64,000 nt of DNA from Streptomyces roseolus. GTDB taxonomy: Bacteria > Actinomycetota > Actinomycetes > Streptomycetales > Streptomycetaceae. The notes under the pieces were generated by a model that was not told the DNA's origin, ran no database searches, and saw only the letters and a program-made list of their open reading frames with translations. The translations under genes were made by a program, and so were the position numbers. The DNA is taken from NCBI RefSeq assembly GCF_014649855.1, contig NZ_BMTV01000003.1, forward strand, positions 157,849-221,848. Reading direction: 5' to 3'. The stretch's first letter is position 1. Every line of letters starts with the position of its first letter. Shown here one piece after another: positions 14,482 to 23,472 of this stretch.

Positions 14482-15534
14482 CTAGCGGAGCACCCGCTCG
14501 GGCAGCAGGCCCCGGGCCTTCAACTCGGCGGCGACGAGCGCCGCGTACTCGGTGGCGCCGCGGACCGAGGTGTGGGTGTTGTCCCGCTTCTCGGCCGTCA
14601 GGTAGAGCGCCTTGGAGGGCTCGGGTCCGAGCTGTTCGACGCGGGCCCTGGTGAGGGCCGTGAGGTCGATCAGCGGGGTGGAGAGGGTCGCGGCGAGGGC
14701 GCGGATCTCGGCCGGGTGGTCGACGCCGAGGCCGTTGACGAGCAGGGCGACGCCGTTGTCCAGGGTGCCGTCCGCGTTGAACCAGCGGCGGACGATCGGG
14801 GTGACGAGGACGGGCTCGCCGCCGCGGGCCCGCACCCGCTCCACCAGGGCGGTGAGGTTGGCCCGGTAGCCGGCGGCGTCGGTCTGCTTGTCGTTGTGGG
14901 CGAGCTGGATCAGGACCGGGTCGCCGGGCCTGATCGCGGCCTCCACCCGGTCGAAGAGGGCCGGGTTCGAAAGGAAGGTGACGGTGCTCTCGCCGCCGTC
15001 GGCGTGGTTGGCGACGGCCGCCCCCCGCTTCAGGTGGACGGGGAGCTGCTGGCCCCAGCCGGTGTACGGGGCGCCGGGCTGGTCGCAGACGGTCGAGTCG
15101 CCGATCAGGAAGAGGCGGGTGGCCGCGGGGGCCGGCGTGACCCGGAGGCTCTCCACCCTGGGGGCGGTACCGCCGAACAGCAGGTCGAGGCCGGGGGTGC
15201 CGGTGGCGCCGGTGGGTTCGCCCTCGGGGTCGCGGACGTCGACGGTGAAGGAGCGGCGCAGCCGCTCGCCGGCCCGGGTCGGGGTCTCGGCGAGCAGGGC
15301 GCGCCGGGTCTCGCCGCTGACCGCGGTCGCGCCGGCGGTGTCGCCGCCGAGGGTGACGGTGACGTCGTATGTGCCGGGCGGAAGGTCGAAGTGGCAGGCG
15401 AGGGAGCCCCTTCCGGCGGCCTCCGCGCAGTGGTCGAGGCCCTGGCCGTACGGGGTGCCGGCGTGGGCGGTGGCGGGTGCGGTGGCGGCGAGGAGCGCGA
15501 GCAGGCTCGCCGCGAGGACCACGGTCCTCTTCAT
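14482..15534 (-). CDS. Secreted rhamnogalacturonan acetylesterase (CE12), second copy
   Basis: This 350-residue protein starts at ATG (MKRTVVLAASLLALLAA) with a Sec signal peptide ending near AHAG. Residues 25-130 form a beta-rich domain (PYGQGLDHCAEAAGRG) as in the N-terminal domain of YesT-like enzymes. The SGNH blocks follow: GDSTVCD with the nucleophile Ser, the LAHNDK block III, and DNTHTSVRGA with catalytic Asp and His. It lies 17 bp after the exo-RG lyase and is probably co-transcribed with it. Unlike the partial CE12 at the left edge, this one is complete and has the extra N-terminal domain. Confidence 0.92.
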   Translation of the reverse strand: MKRTVVLAASLLALLAATAPATAHAGTPYGQGLDHCAEAAGRGSLACHFDLPPGTYDVTVTLGGDTAGATAVSGETRRALLAETPTRAGERLRRSFTVDVRDPEGEPTGATGTPGLDLLFGGTAPRVESLRVTPAPAATRLFLIGDSTVCDQPGAPYTGWGQQLPVHLKRGAAVANHADGGESTVTFLSNPALFDRVEAAIRPGDPVLIQLAHNDKQTDAAGYRANLTALVERVRARGGEPVLVTPIVRRWFNADGTLDNGVALLVNGLGVDHPAEIRALAATLSTPLIDLTALTRARVEQLGPEPSKALYLTAEKRDNTHTSVRGATEYAALVAAELKARGLLPERVLR

Positions 15535-15551
15535 CGGGGTTCTCCTGTCCG

Positions 15552-18284
15552 TCACTGGGGGAGGTGGTCGCCGACGAGGGCGAGGTTCTGGATGGCGGCG
15601 AGGCCGTAGAGGGCGGTGGTGTTGGTGCTGATCCAGAGGTGCTCGTAGCCGGGTTCGAGGGCGGCGGGGCCCTGGACGGGGGTCTTGTCCCAGACCATCG
15701 CGGACGTGTAACCGTCGCTCTTGTCGAACTTGGCCCAGGCGCGCTGGGCGAGTTTGGCGTCGTTCAGCTGGGCGGCGGCGTAGGCGTCCTGGCGGGAGTG
15801 GCCCTGGAAGAGGAGCAGGGTGCCGAAGTTCTTCCCGTAGCGGGCGGCCTGTTCGGTCTTGGTGGCGTTGAAGTAGCGGCAGTAGTCGAGCCAGGCGGAC
15901 CGGAAGGCCGGCATGTCGACGAGGTCGATGAGCTCGGCGCACATCTCGACGAGGCCGAACATGGCGGAGAGGTGGGAGACGCCGACGACGGGCTCCGCGG
16001 CGACCGCGAAGCGCCCGGTGTCGAGGTCGTAGAGGCCGGTGCCCTGGACGAAGCCGTTGGGCTGGGCGGCGATGGTCTCCATGGTGGAGCGCAGCCGCGC
16101 CTCCGCCTTCGCGGCCTTGGGTCCGCCGCGCTCCCACTCGGTGAGCCAGGCCGCGGCCAGACCGCTCCAGTCGGTGCCGAAGCCGATGGAGAGGGCGTGG
16201 CGGTCGGGGGTGTAGGGCTCGGTGCGGATCTTGCGGATGGGGTCGAGGACGAGGAAGGTCTCGTCGGAGTCGACCAGGTCGCTCATGAGGTCGCCGACGC
16301 GCTCGTCGGCGGTGAGGAAGTAGTAGGGGCGGCGGTAGACGGCGGTCGAGATCCGCTGCTGCTTGGCGCTGCACGCGAAGTGCTGGACGCCGTGGCGGGT
16401 GCCGAGCCCGGCCCACCGGCCCAGGTGGTAGACGTCGACCTCGCCGGTGTGCCGGGTCATGGCCTCGGCGAAGCGGAAGACGTCGGCGCGGCCGGACCGC
16501 AGGTAGGCGTACCAGAGCCACAGGTCGGGCGAGAGCTCGGAGTTGTCCCAGGCGTAGCCGCCGACGTCGTACCGCCACTGGTGCCGGTCCTCGTCGTACG
16601 TGTGCATGATGTCGCCGTAATCCCAGAAGCCGTACCAACGGCGCTGCTCGGCCTGGTCTTTGTAGTAGGTGAAGAGGTAGTCGAGCCGGTCCTCGATCCG
16701 CGCCTTCGCGGGGGTGGAGCGGTCGACCGGCGAGAACAGTCCGCCGAAGACGCGGGCGCGGACCAGGTCCTCGGGGCTCGCGGCGAGCTGCGGCGGGACG
16801 CGGACGGCGGCGGCCTGGGCGACGAGGGCGGTGGCGGTCGGGGTGGCGGCGTTGGCCCAGAACATCAGCTCGCTGGTGCGGGCGATGCCGTAGGGGGTGC
16901 CGAAGCCGGGCTCGTAGTCCTCGTAGGTGATGTTGAGGCCTTCGAGCTGCTCGGGGAAGGTGTCCTGGCCCATGCCGTCGTGGTAGAAGCGCAGGTCCAT
17001 CGGCTGCGCCTCGGGCGACCAGAGCCAGAGGGTGACCTCGGCCTCGTCGCCGGCGGCGCCGCGGACGTCGAGCTGGGCGGGGTGCTTCTGCCAGAAGTCC
17101 CGCAGCCCGAAGGAGAGTCCGCCGCTCGCGCCGCCGACGTAGCCGAAGCCGCCGGCCCGCCGCCCGCCGCCGGCGGGGATCCAGCCGTGGCCGGCCTTGG
17201 TGCGCTTGCGGATCGAGAAGCCGTCGGCGGTGAGCTGCGACAGCGTGTAGTCGCCCCACGTGGGGATGTACTGCAGCCGGCTGGTGACCCGCTGGTCCCA
17301 GGTGGCCGGGTCGGGCAGCCTCTCCCCCTTGACCTGCGCGGCACGGACGGCGGCGCCGGGGTCGCGGCGCAGGCCGGTGATGCCCTGGACGGCCTCGGTG
17401 AGGAAGCCGGCGTCCTCGCCCGCGAGGCGGACGTGCCGGTCGTAGAAGGCGTCGCGCAGGGGGACGGTGAAGCGGACGCCGAGCCCGCGGATGAAGTCCT
17501 TGTTCTGGTCGCCGTCGTAGGTGATCGTGTGGATCATCCGGAGGGCCTCGGAGCCGGCGTAGAAGTAGAGCCGCACGGAGAAGGGGAGCCAACTCCTGCT
17601 CCCCTTGCGGTGCTTGCCGTCGATCCTGACCACGGCCCGGACGGGCCCGTCCTGTTCGACGACGGCACCGGAGATCTCGCCGTCGAACCGCTCCCACCTG
17701 GCGTTGCCCTGGTCGCCGTCGTCGAGGTCGCTCTGCCGCAGCAGGACGAGCCGCCCGTCGGTGGCGATCTTCACGCCGTCGCGGGTGAGGGACTCGACGA
17801 GCTTGCCGCCGTCCTTCCACAGCACGGCCTTCACGACACCGGTGTCGACGGTGATCCTGCGGTCGGTCTCGCTGACGGTGACCTTCTTCGCGCCGGCCGC
17901 GGGCGTGCCGGGCGCGAGCGCGTACCGCTCGGCCCCGGCCGCCTCGGGCCCGACCGCGTGCGCGGTCCACTTCAGCGACCCGTCGGGCCAGCGGGCGGTG
18001 GTCCACGTCTGCACGGGCACGGGGGCGCCGTCGGCGGTGGTGAGCGCGAACTCCCGGTCCCCCGGGTGCACGCCCTTCGGCCAGGCGACCCCGAAGGTCG
18101 ACCCGCCCGCGGCCCCGAGCCCACCCGGCTCCAGCCACGTGATGCTCGCGGGCCGCTCCTCGGCGGCCGGCTCGGTGACGGACGCCGCCTGCGCCTCGCT
18201 CCGCCCGAGCGCCCAGCTGAACTGGGCGGCGGCACCGGCGACGGCAGCCGCCTTGAGGAGGGAACGACGAGGTATCGAGGACAC
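15552..18284 (-). CDS. Exo-rhamnogalacturonan lyase family protein (PL26 / YetA-like), Tat exported
   Basis: This 910-residue protein starts at ATG with a twin-arginine signal (PRRSLLKAAAVAGAAAQ). The order of blocks matches the YetA/PcRGLX family: an N-terminal beta domain (LEPGGLGAAGGSTFGVAWPKG), a large central beta-supersandwich, and a C-terminal alpha/alpha barrel (MFGLVEMCAELIDLVD and WLDYCRYFNATK). The Penicillium member is an exo-type RG lyase. The specific activity here is inferred from family and neighbours. The CE12 esterase follows in the same operon, and an RG oligosaccharide importer lies upstream on the same strand. Confidence 0.85.
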   Translation of the reverse strand: MSSIPRRSLLKAAAVAGAAAQFSWALGRSEAQAASVTEPAAEERPASITWLEPGGLGAAGGSTFGVAWPKGVHPGDREFALTTADGAPVPVQTWTTARWPDGSLKWTAHAVGPEAAGAERYALAPGTPAAGAKKVTVSETDRRITVDTGVVKAVLWKDGGKLVESLTRDGVKIATDGRLVLLRQSDLDDGDQGNARWERFDGEISGAVVEQDGPVRAVVRIDGKHRKGSRSWLPFSVRLYFYAGSEALRMIHTITYDGDQNKDFIRGLGVRFTVPLRDAFYDRHVRLAGEDAGFLTEAVQGITGLRRDPGAAVRAAQVKGERLPDPATWDQRVTSRLQYIPTWGDYTLSQLTADGFSIRKRTKAGHGWIPAGGGRRAGGFGYVGGASGGLSFGLRDFWQKHPAQLDVRGAAGDEAEVTLWLWSPEAQPMDLRFYHDGMGQDTFPEQLEGLNITYEDYEPGFGTPYGIARTSELMFWANAATPTATALVAQAAAVRVPPQLAASPEDLVRARVFGGLFSPVDRSTPAKARIEDRLDYLFTYYKDQAEQRRWYGFWDYGDIMHTYDEDRHQWRYDVGGYAWDNSELSPDLWLWYAYLRSGRADVFRFAEAMTRHTGEVDVYHLGRWAGLGTRHGVQHFACSAKQQRISTAVYRRPYYFLTADERVGDLMSDLVDSDETFLVLDPIRKIRTEPYTPDRHALSIGFGTDWSGLAAAWLTEWERGGPKAAKAEARLRSTMETIAAQPNGFVQGTGLYDLDTGRFAVAAEPVVGVSHLSAMFGLVEMCAELIDLVDMPAFRSAWLDYCRYFNATKTEQAARYGKNFGTLLLFQGHSRQDAYAAAQLNDAKLAQRAWAKFDKSDGYTSAMVWDKTPVQGPAALEPGYEHLWISTNTTALYGLAAIQNLALVGDHLPQ

Positions 18285-18999
<715 letters not shown>

Positions 19000-19602
19000 T
19001 CAGGTGGCCGCGAGGGCGGTCGTGCGGTGGTCGGCCGCCAGGGCGCCGGCGACCAGGAGGCCCAGGGCGGGCAGTGCCAGGGGGGCGGAGAACCAGGCGG
19101 AGGCGACGACGACCGCCAGGCCGCAGACGACGAGCAGGGAACCGGCCGGGTCACGCAGCGAGCGGCGCCAGGCGCCCGCGAGCAGCGCTCGCCAGGCGGC
19201 GCCGGGCCGCCAGGCGGTGGCCGCCCGGAGCACGGTGACGGTCGCCCAGAGCGCCGCCAGGATCGCGAGGGCCCCGGCCGCCCGCCCGCCGGGCACCGGC
19301 AGCGCCCGTACGAGCGCGAGGTCGGCCTGGACCAGGGCGAGCGCCGCCCACCAGCCCAGGCCCACCGCCCACCCGCCGCCCCGCAGGGCGGCGCGCAGGT
19401 CGGCGGCGAAGGAGCGCAGCCCGGTCTCCTCGCCCTCGACGGTGCGCCGCAGGTGCCCCGCGCCGGCGGCGAACGCCGCCGGCAGGGTGACGAGCGGGAG
19501 CGCGGCGACGGCGATCCACACCCCCGTCAGCAGGCATTCGGCGAAGACGGCGAAGCGGGCGAAGAAGCGCGCGCCGCGCACCGGGGCGCCGGCGGTGGTC
19601 AC
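19000..19602 (-). CDS. YesL-family (DUF624) membrane protein
   Basis: The GTG at 19602 overlaps the upstream permease stop (GTGA) and gives 200 residues. It has four to five hydrophobic helices. The segment TLPAAFAAGAGHLRRTVEGEETGLRSF is the conserved loop of DUF624, where a basic and acidic stretch follows the second helix. YesL-like proteins sit beside sugar ABC importers in many bacteria, including the B. subtilis yes cluster for rhamnogalacturonan; their function is unknown. It is the last gene of the importer operon. Confidence 0.82.
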   Translation of the reverse strand: MTTAGAPVRGARFFARFAVFAECLLTGVWIAVAALPLVTLPAAFAAGAGHLRRTVEGEETGLRSFAADLRAALRGGGWAVGLGWWAALALVQADLALVRALPVPGGRAAGALAILAALWATVTVLRAATAWRPGAAWRALLAGAWRRSLRDPAGSLLVVCGLAVVVASAWFSAPLALPALGLLVAGALAADHRTTALAAT

Positions 19603-20456
19603 TTGAGCCCCGAGGTGGCCATGCCGTCGATCAGGTAGCGCTGGAAGGCGAGGAAGAACGCGACCACGGGCAGCAGCGCCACCAGCGACATCGCGATCAT
19701 GCCGCCGTAGTTGGCGACGCCGTCCTGGTCGACGAACATCTTGAGGCCCAGCGACACGGTGTACTTCTCCGGTTCGTTGAGGTAGATCAGCGGACCCATG
19801 AAGTCGTTCCACGCGTTGATGAAGGTGAAGATCGCGCTGGTGATCAGCGCCGGCCGGCACAGCGGCAGCACGATCGACCAGTACGTCCGCAGGTGCCCGC
19901 ACCCGTCGAGCCGCGCCGCCTCGTCCAGCTCCCGGGGAAGCCCGCGCATGAACTGGACCATCAGGAAGACGAAGAAGGCGTCGGTGGCGAGGTACTTGCC
20001 GAGCAGCAACGGCGTGTACGTGTTGATGAGTTCGAGCTTCTGGAAGAGCACGTACTGCGGAATGAGCAGCACGTGGTACGGCAGCAGCAGGGTGCCGATC
20101 ATCAGCGTGAAGAGGAGGTTCCGGCCCGCGAAGCCGATCTTGGCGAAGGCGTAGGCGGCGAGGGAGCTGGAGACCAGCACGCCGACGACCGAAGCGAGCG
20201 CCAGGAAGAGCGAGTTGCCGAAGAAGGTGGAGATGGGGATGTCGGCGATGCCGTCGGCGAGCCGCCGGTAGTTGTCGGTGATGGGGTCCGTCGGGAGGAC
20301 GTTCAGGCTGCCGACGATCTCGTCGTTGGGCTTGAACGAGCCGCCGATCACCCACATCACCGGATAGAGCACCACCGCGAGGACGGCGAGCGAGCCGAGG
20401 TGCCAGGCGAGAGACCCGGCGCGGACGCCCCGCGCCCCGGTACGGACGAGGCTCAT
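19599..20456 (-). CDS. Carbohydrate ABC transporter permease (YesQ/AraQ-like)
   Basis: This 285-residue protein starts at ATG and has six membrane helices. The EAA loop that contacts the ATPase reads DEAARLDGCGHLRTYWSIVLP. It is the second permease of an importer. The first permease overlaps it by 4 bp, and the YesL-like gene overlaps its 3' end. No ATPase gene is in the operon, so a shared MsiK-type ATPase elsewhere is expected, as is usual for Streptomyces sugar importers. Confidence 0.92.
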   Translation of the reverse strand: MSLVRTGARGVRAGSLAWHLGSLAVLAVVLYPVMWVIGGSFKPNDEIVGSLNVLPTDPITDNYRRLADGIADIPISTFFGNSLFLALASVVGVLVSSSLAAYAFAKIGFAGRNLLFTLMIGTLLLPYHVLLIPQYVLFQKLELINTYTPLLLGKYLATDAFFVFLMVQFMRGLPRELDEAARLDGCGHLRTYWSIVLPLCRPALITSAIFTFINAWNDFMGPLIYLNEPEKYTVSLGLKMFVDQDGVANYGGMIAMSLVALLPVVAFFLAFQRYLIDGMATSGLK

Positions 20457-21487
20457 CGGCCCCCCTCCTCGTAGTGCACCCAGCGCCGCTGGGACCAGAA
20501 CAGGACCGCCGTGACCAGGCCGACGGCGAGCAGCAGCATCCAGGCCATGGCGGAGGCGAGGCCCATCCGGCTGTTCTCGAAGCCCTGGACGTAGAGGTAG
20601 CAGGTGTAGACGAGCGTGCCGTCGGCCGGTCCGCAGGCGTTGCCCTGGCTGCCGATGATGTAGGCGGAGCCGAAGATCTGGAAGGAGTGGATGGTCTCCA
20701 GGAGCACGTTGAAGAAGAGCACCGGGGAGATCATCGGCAGGGTGATGTTCCAGAACCTGCGCCAGGGCCCCGCGCCGTCCATCTGCGCGGCCTCGTACAG
20801 CTCGCGGGGCACCTGCTTGAGCCCGGCGAGGAAGATGACCATGGGCGCGCCGAACTGCCAGACGGTGAGCGCCACCAGAGCGTAGATGATCTTGTCGGGG
20901 TCGCCGATCCAGCCGCCCGGGTCGAGTCCGATGAGCTGCTGGGCCCGGTCGACGGGGGCGTTGTCGGAGAAGAGGGCGCGCCAGACGATGGCGATGGAGA
21001 CGCTGGCGCCGATGAGCGACGGGGCGTAGAACGCGGCCCGGTAGAAGCCCTGTCCGCGCCGGCTCTGGTTGAGGAGGACGGCGACGCCGAGGGCGGCGGC
21101 CAGCTTCAGCGGGGTGCCGAGGACCACGTACCAGCCGGTGACCTCGACGGAGGTGCGCCAGCGGGGGTCGCCGAACATCTCGGTGAAGTTGTCGAGCCCG
21201 ATCCAGCGGGGGGCGTCGAAGAGGTTGTAGTCGGTGAAGGCGAAGTAGAGCGAGACGGCCATGGGCCCCGCGGTCAGCAGCAGGAAGCCGGTGATCCAGG
21301 GGGACATGAAGAGGTAGCCGGCGAGGTTCTCGCGGGCGTTGCGGCGCCGGGGGGCGCCGCCCGCCGGCCGGCGGGGGTGCCCGTCCCGCGGGGCGGGGAC
21401 CGCGGACGCGGTGCCCCCGCCCGGCGGGGCCGTCGCCGGGCTCTCCGGCGCGGCGGGGTTCGGTACGGTGTTCACGGCGGTGTCCAT
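20453..21487 (-). CDS. Sugar ABC transporter permease (YesP/LplB-like)
   Basis: The ATG at 21487 overlaps the binding protein stop by one base (TGATG), giving 344 residues. A disordered Pro/Ala/Gly N-terminal tail of about 55 residues precedes six membrane helices. The EAA loop is YEAAQMDGAGPWRRFWNITLP. Domain order and coupling show it is the first permease of the binding-protein-dependent importer. By analogy with YesOPQ it likely carries unsaturated RG disaccharides or related pectic oligomers. Confidence 0.92.
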   Translation of the reverse strand: MDTAVNTVPNPAAPESPATAPPGGGTASAVPAPRDGHPRRPAGGAPRRRNARENLAGYLFMSPWITGFLLLTAGPMAVSLYFAFTDYNLFDAPRWIGLDNFTEMFGDPRWRTSVEVTGWYVVLGTPLKLAAALGVAVLLNQSRRGQGFYRAAFYAPSLIGASVSIAIVWRALFSDNAPVDRAQQLIGLDPGGWIGDPDKIIYALVALTVWQFGAPMVIFLAGLKQVPRELYEAAQMDGAGPWRRFWNITLPMISPVLFFNVLLETIHSFQIFGSAYIIGSQGNACGPADGTLVYTCYLYVQGFENSRMGLASAMAWMLLLAVGLVTAVLFWSQRRWVHYEEGGR

Positions 21488-22773
21488 CAGGCCGAGAGGG
21501 CCGTCTTCGCCTCGGTGAAGTACTGCTTCACCGCGTCGGCGACGGTCCGGGTGCCGAGGGACATCTCCTCGGAGAGGCGCAGGAAGGCCGCCTCGCAGAC
21601 GTCGGCGCCGGCCGGGTGCGGGGTGATCTGCTCCAGGACGCGGCTCTCGACGAGCTGCTTCTCGTACGCGGCGATCTGCTTGCCGACCTCGTCGGTGGGG
21701 ACGTAGGCCGCGTTCTGCGCCTCGGTGGCGGGGACGCCCCGGTCGTAGCCCATGATCTTGCCGACCTCGGGGTCGTGGACCATGAAGTCGATGAACTGGG
21801 CGACTTCCTTGGGGTGCTTGGTGCGCTTGGAGGCGCTGAGCATGAGCGAGCCGAGGTACTGGCCGGTGCGCTTGCCGTCGGTGGTGGGGATGGGCGCGAG
21901 GCCGTACCGGCTCTTGCCCTCGGAGGTGTAGCGGACGGTGAAGTTGTCCCAGGTGAACTCGCAGCCGGCGAGTTCGGCGGTGACGGCGGACTTCGGCTTG
22001 GCCTGGATGGTCTTCTTCGGGTCGGCGTAGACGCCGGACTCGACGCGCCCGGCGGCCTTGTTCCACCAGTCCGTCAGATCGGCCTCGGTGAAGCCGAGTC
22101 CGGAGGCGGTGAAGAAGGCCTTGCCCTGCTGGCGCAGGTAGAGGTCGTAGAGGTACATGATCCCGTAGGGTCCGGCGTCACCGGCCCGGCCGGCCGTCTC
22201 CCGGATCTTCGCCAGGGCGTCGTGGTACTCGTCCCAGGTCCAGCCGGGCTTGGGGGTGACCTTGGCCTTGGCGAAGACCGCCTCGTCGATGACGAGGGCC
22301 ATGGAGTTGGAGCCGACGGGGACGCCGACGAGCTTGCCGTCGACCTCGCCGAACTTCTCCAGGCCGGCCCGGAAGCCCTCCAGGCGGAGGTTTCCGGCCT
22401 CGACCTGCTCGCGCAGGTCGAGGAGGACGTTCTTGGCGTCGTACTTGCGCAGGAAGCCGATGGCGTTCTGGAAGACGTCGGGCGTGTTCCCGCCGGACGC
22501 CTGGGTGTTGAACTTCTTCCAGAAGTCGGCGTACGGCTGGAAGTCGGTCTTCACCTTGATCTTCGGGAACTTCTTCTCGAAGAGGGCGATCGACTGGTTG
22601 ATCCGCTTGGCGCGGTCGTCGGAGCCCCACCAGGTGTACCGGATGGTGACGGTGCCGTCGCCACCGGAGTCGGAGCCGCCTCCGCAGCCCGCCGCGGTCA
22701 GGCCGAGTGCCGCCACCGAGCCACCCGTGATCTTCAGCAGACTCCGACGGTCGACAGTGCCATGAGTACGCAC
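21487..22773 (-). CDS. Sugar-binding lipoprotein of ABC importer (YesO-like)
   Basis: This 428-residue protein starts at ATG. The signal combines a twin-arginine motif (DRRSLLKITGG) with a lipobox ending AAGC, so it is probably a Tat-exported lipoprotein. The mature part opens with a Gly/Ser linker and then the SBP_bac_1 fold (TIRYTWWGSDDRAKRINQSIALFEKKFP has the usual first strand and helix). Two LacI-type operators stand upstream. It leads the importer operon with two permeases and a YesL-like protein, set among RG-I degrading enzymes; the substrate is inferred from that. Confidence 0.9.
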   Translation of the reverse strand: MRTHGTVDRRSLLKITGGSVAALGLTAAGCGGGSDSGGDGTVTIRYTWWGSDDRAKRINQSIALFEKKFPKIKVKTDFQPYADFWKKFNTQASGGNTPDVFQNAIGFLRKYDAKNVLLDLREQVEAGNLRLEGFRAGLEKFGEVDGKLVGVPVGSNSMALVIDEAVFAKAKVTPKPGWTWDEYHDALAKIRETAGRAGDAGPYGIMYLYDLYLRQQGKAFFTASGLGFTEADLTDWWNKAAGRVESGVYADPKKTIQAKPKSAVTAELAGCEFTWDNFTVRYTSEGKSRYGLAPIPTTDGKRTGQYLGSLMLSASKRTKHPKEVAQFIDFMVHDPEVGKIMGYDRGVPATEAQNAAYVPTDEVGKQIAAYEKQLVESRVLEQITPHPAGADVCEAAFLRLSEEMSLGTRTVADAVKQYFTEAKTALSA

Positions 22774-22808
22774 AGTTCGTCCTCCCGCGCGTGATTAGAA
22801 CGTTTCAG

Positions 22809-22820
22809 GAAAGCGCTTGC
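22809..22820. promoter_or_regulatory. LacI-type operator before YesO-like gene
   Basis: GAAAGCGCTTGC lies 36 bp before the binding protein start. Its reverse complement is identical to the 12-bp site in front of the beta-galactosidase (6997-7008), pointing to one shared repressor. Confidence 0.7.
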
Positions 22821-22872
22821 TGGGTCACCGTAGGTTCGCCCGTCAGCCACGTCAACGCTTCGGACAGGATCT

Positions 22873-22888
22873 TTCGAAGCGCTTCGAA
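22873..22888. promoter_or_regulatory. Perfect palindromic LacI-type operator
   Basis: TTCGAAGCGCTTCGAA is a perfect 16-bp palindrome with the same GAAGCGCTTC core, 100 bp upstream of the YesO-like start and 46 bp from the arabinofuranosidase remnant. Two operators in one promoter would allow looping or tighter repression. Confidence 0.7.
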
Positions 22889-22933
22889 TCCTCCCCGCAC
22901 CCCACCGCAGTGAAAGGATTCAAAAGGAGCCGG

Positions 22934-23131
22934 TCAGGCCGGCCGGAGGACGTTCCGGGCCATCGGTTCCGGGACCACCTTCAGCACCCCGCCCGCGAGC
23001 TCCGCGCCGGCCACCGCGTGGGACACCACCCGGCCGGGCGCGGCCGGGGCGCCGCAGGCCTCGGGGCCGACGCGGCCGACGGTGAAGTCGGGGTCGGGGA
23101 CGAAGCGGGCGGTGCGCCCGGGAAGGGTCAC
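22934..23131 (-). pseudogene. Internally deleted GH51 alpha-L-arabinofuranosidase remnant
   Basis: An intact 65-codon frame starts at GTG with GAGAGG upstream. Its first 20 residues (TARFVPDPDFTVGRVGPEA) resemble the start of GH51 arabinofuranosidases, which open with an ARF-x-x-DP-x-F-x-VG pattern. Its last residues (LKVVPEPMARNVLRPA) resemble the family's final strand, P-x-x-SWNVIRL. About 430 residues with the whole TIM barrel are missing, and the two ends are joined in frame. Both similarities are from memory of the family. A real small protein cannot be excluded, but the position beside pectic genes and LacI operators favours a deletion remnant. Confidence 0.55.
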
Positions 23132-23256
23132 GGAGAATCCTCTCGTTCGAGATTTCGGCCGATGGCCGTGGGTTCGAACGAGAACGTAAGAGCGGGGTCG
23201 TCGTCGGGTCAATGGATCACCGGCGGATGCATCCGAGATATCGGATGCAATCTCCC

Positions 23257-23383
23257 GGATCCTTGATCCCCGGATGCTGGATCCAACGTCCCTGATCCGG
23301 GATCCAACCTCCTGGATCCAGCCCCCAATCTTCTGGATCTGGGATCCGGCCTTCTGGATCCGGGATCCAGGATCCGTCCGTCC
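23257..23383. repeat. 21-bp direct repeat array rich in GGATCC
   Basis: Units of exactly 21 bp start at 23279, 23300, 23321 and 23342, with degenerate units on both sides. Each carries GGATCC or a close variant at the unit start and again near position 15. In every frame the array translates to a 7-residue repeat, which is expected from the period and is not evidence for coding. It fills the spacer between the GH51 remnant and the GH48 terminator and ends with GTCC tetranucleotides. Confidence 0.85.
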
Positions 23384-23399
23384 GTCCGTCGCAAGCCGA

Positions 23400-23436
23400 A
23401 GGCCGGGCGGGCCCCCTTCGGGGGACCGCCCGGCCT
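23400..23436 (-). terminator. Terminator of the GH48 gene
   Basis: An 11-bp stem (23400-23410 with 23426-23436), one G-A mismatch, then a 5-bp stem around a 3-nt loop. It lies 37 bp past the GH48 stop on the minus strand. Confidence 0.8.
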
Positions 23437-23472
23437 CGTCGTACGCGGAGCCCGCTCGCGCGGGGCGGGCTG

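Noticed and set aside
23257..23383. CRISPR array
   Set aside because: Units abut directly without unique spacers, and no cas genes are near. The same applies to the 15- and 20-bp arrays.
23209..23394. Heptad-like peptide in the GGATCC array
   Set aside because: A 21-bp period gives a 7-residue repeat in every frame, so the coiled-coil look is not evidence of coding.
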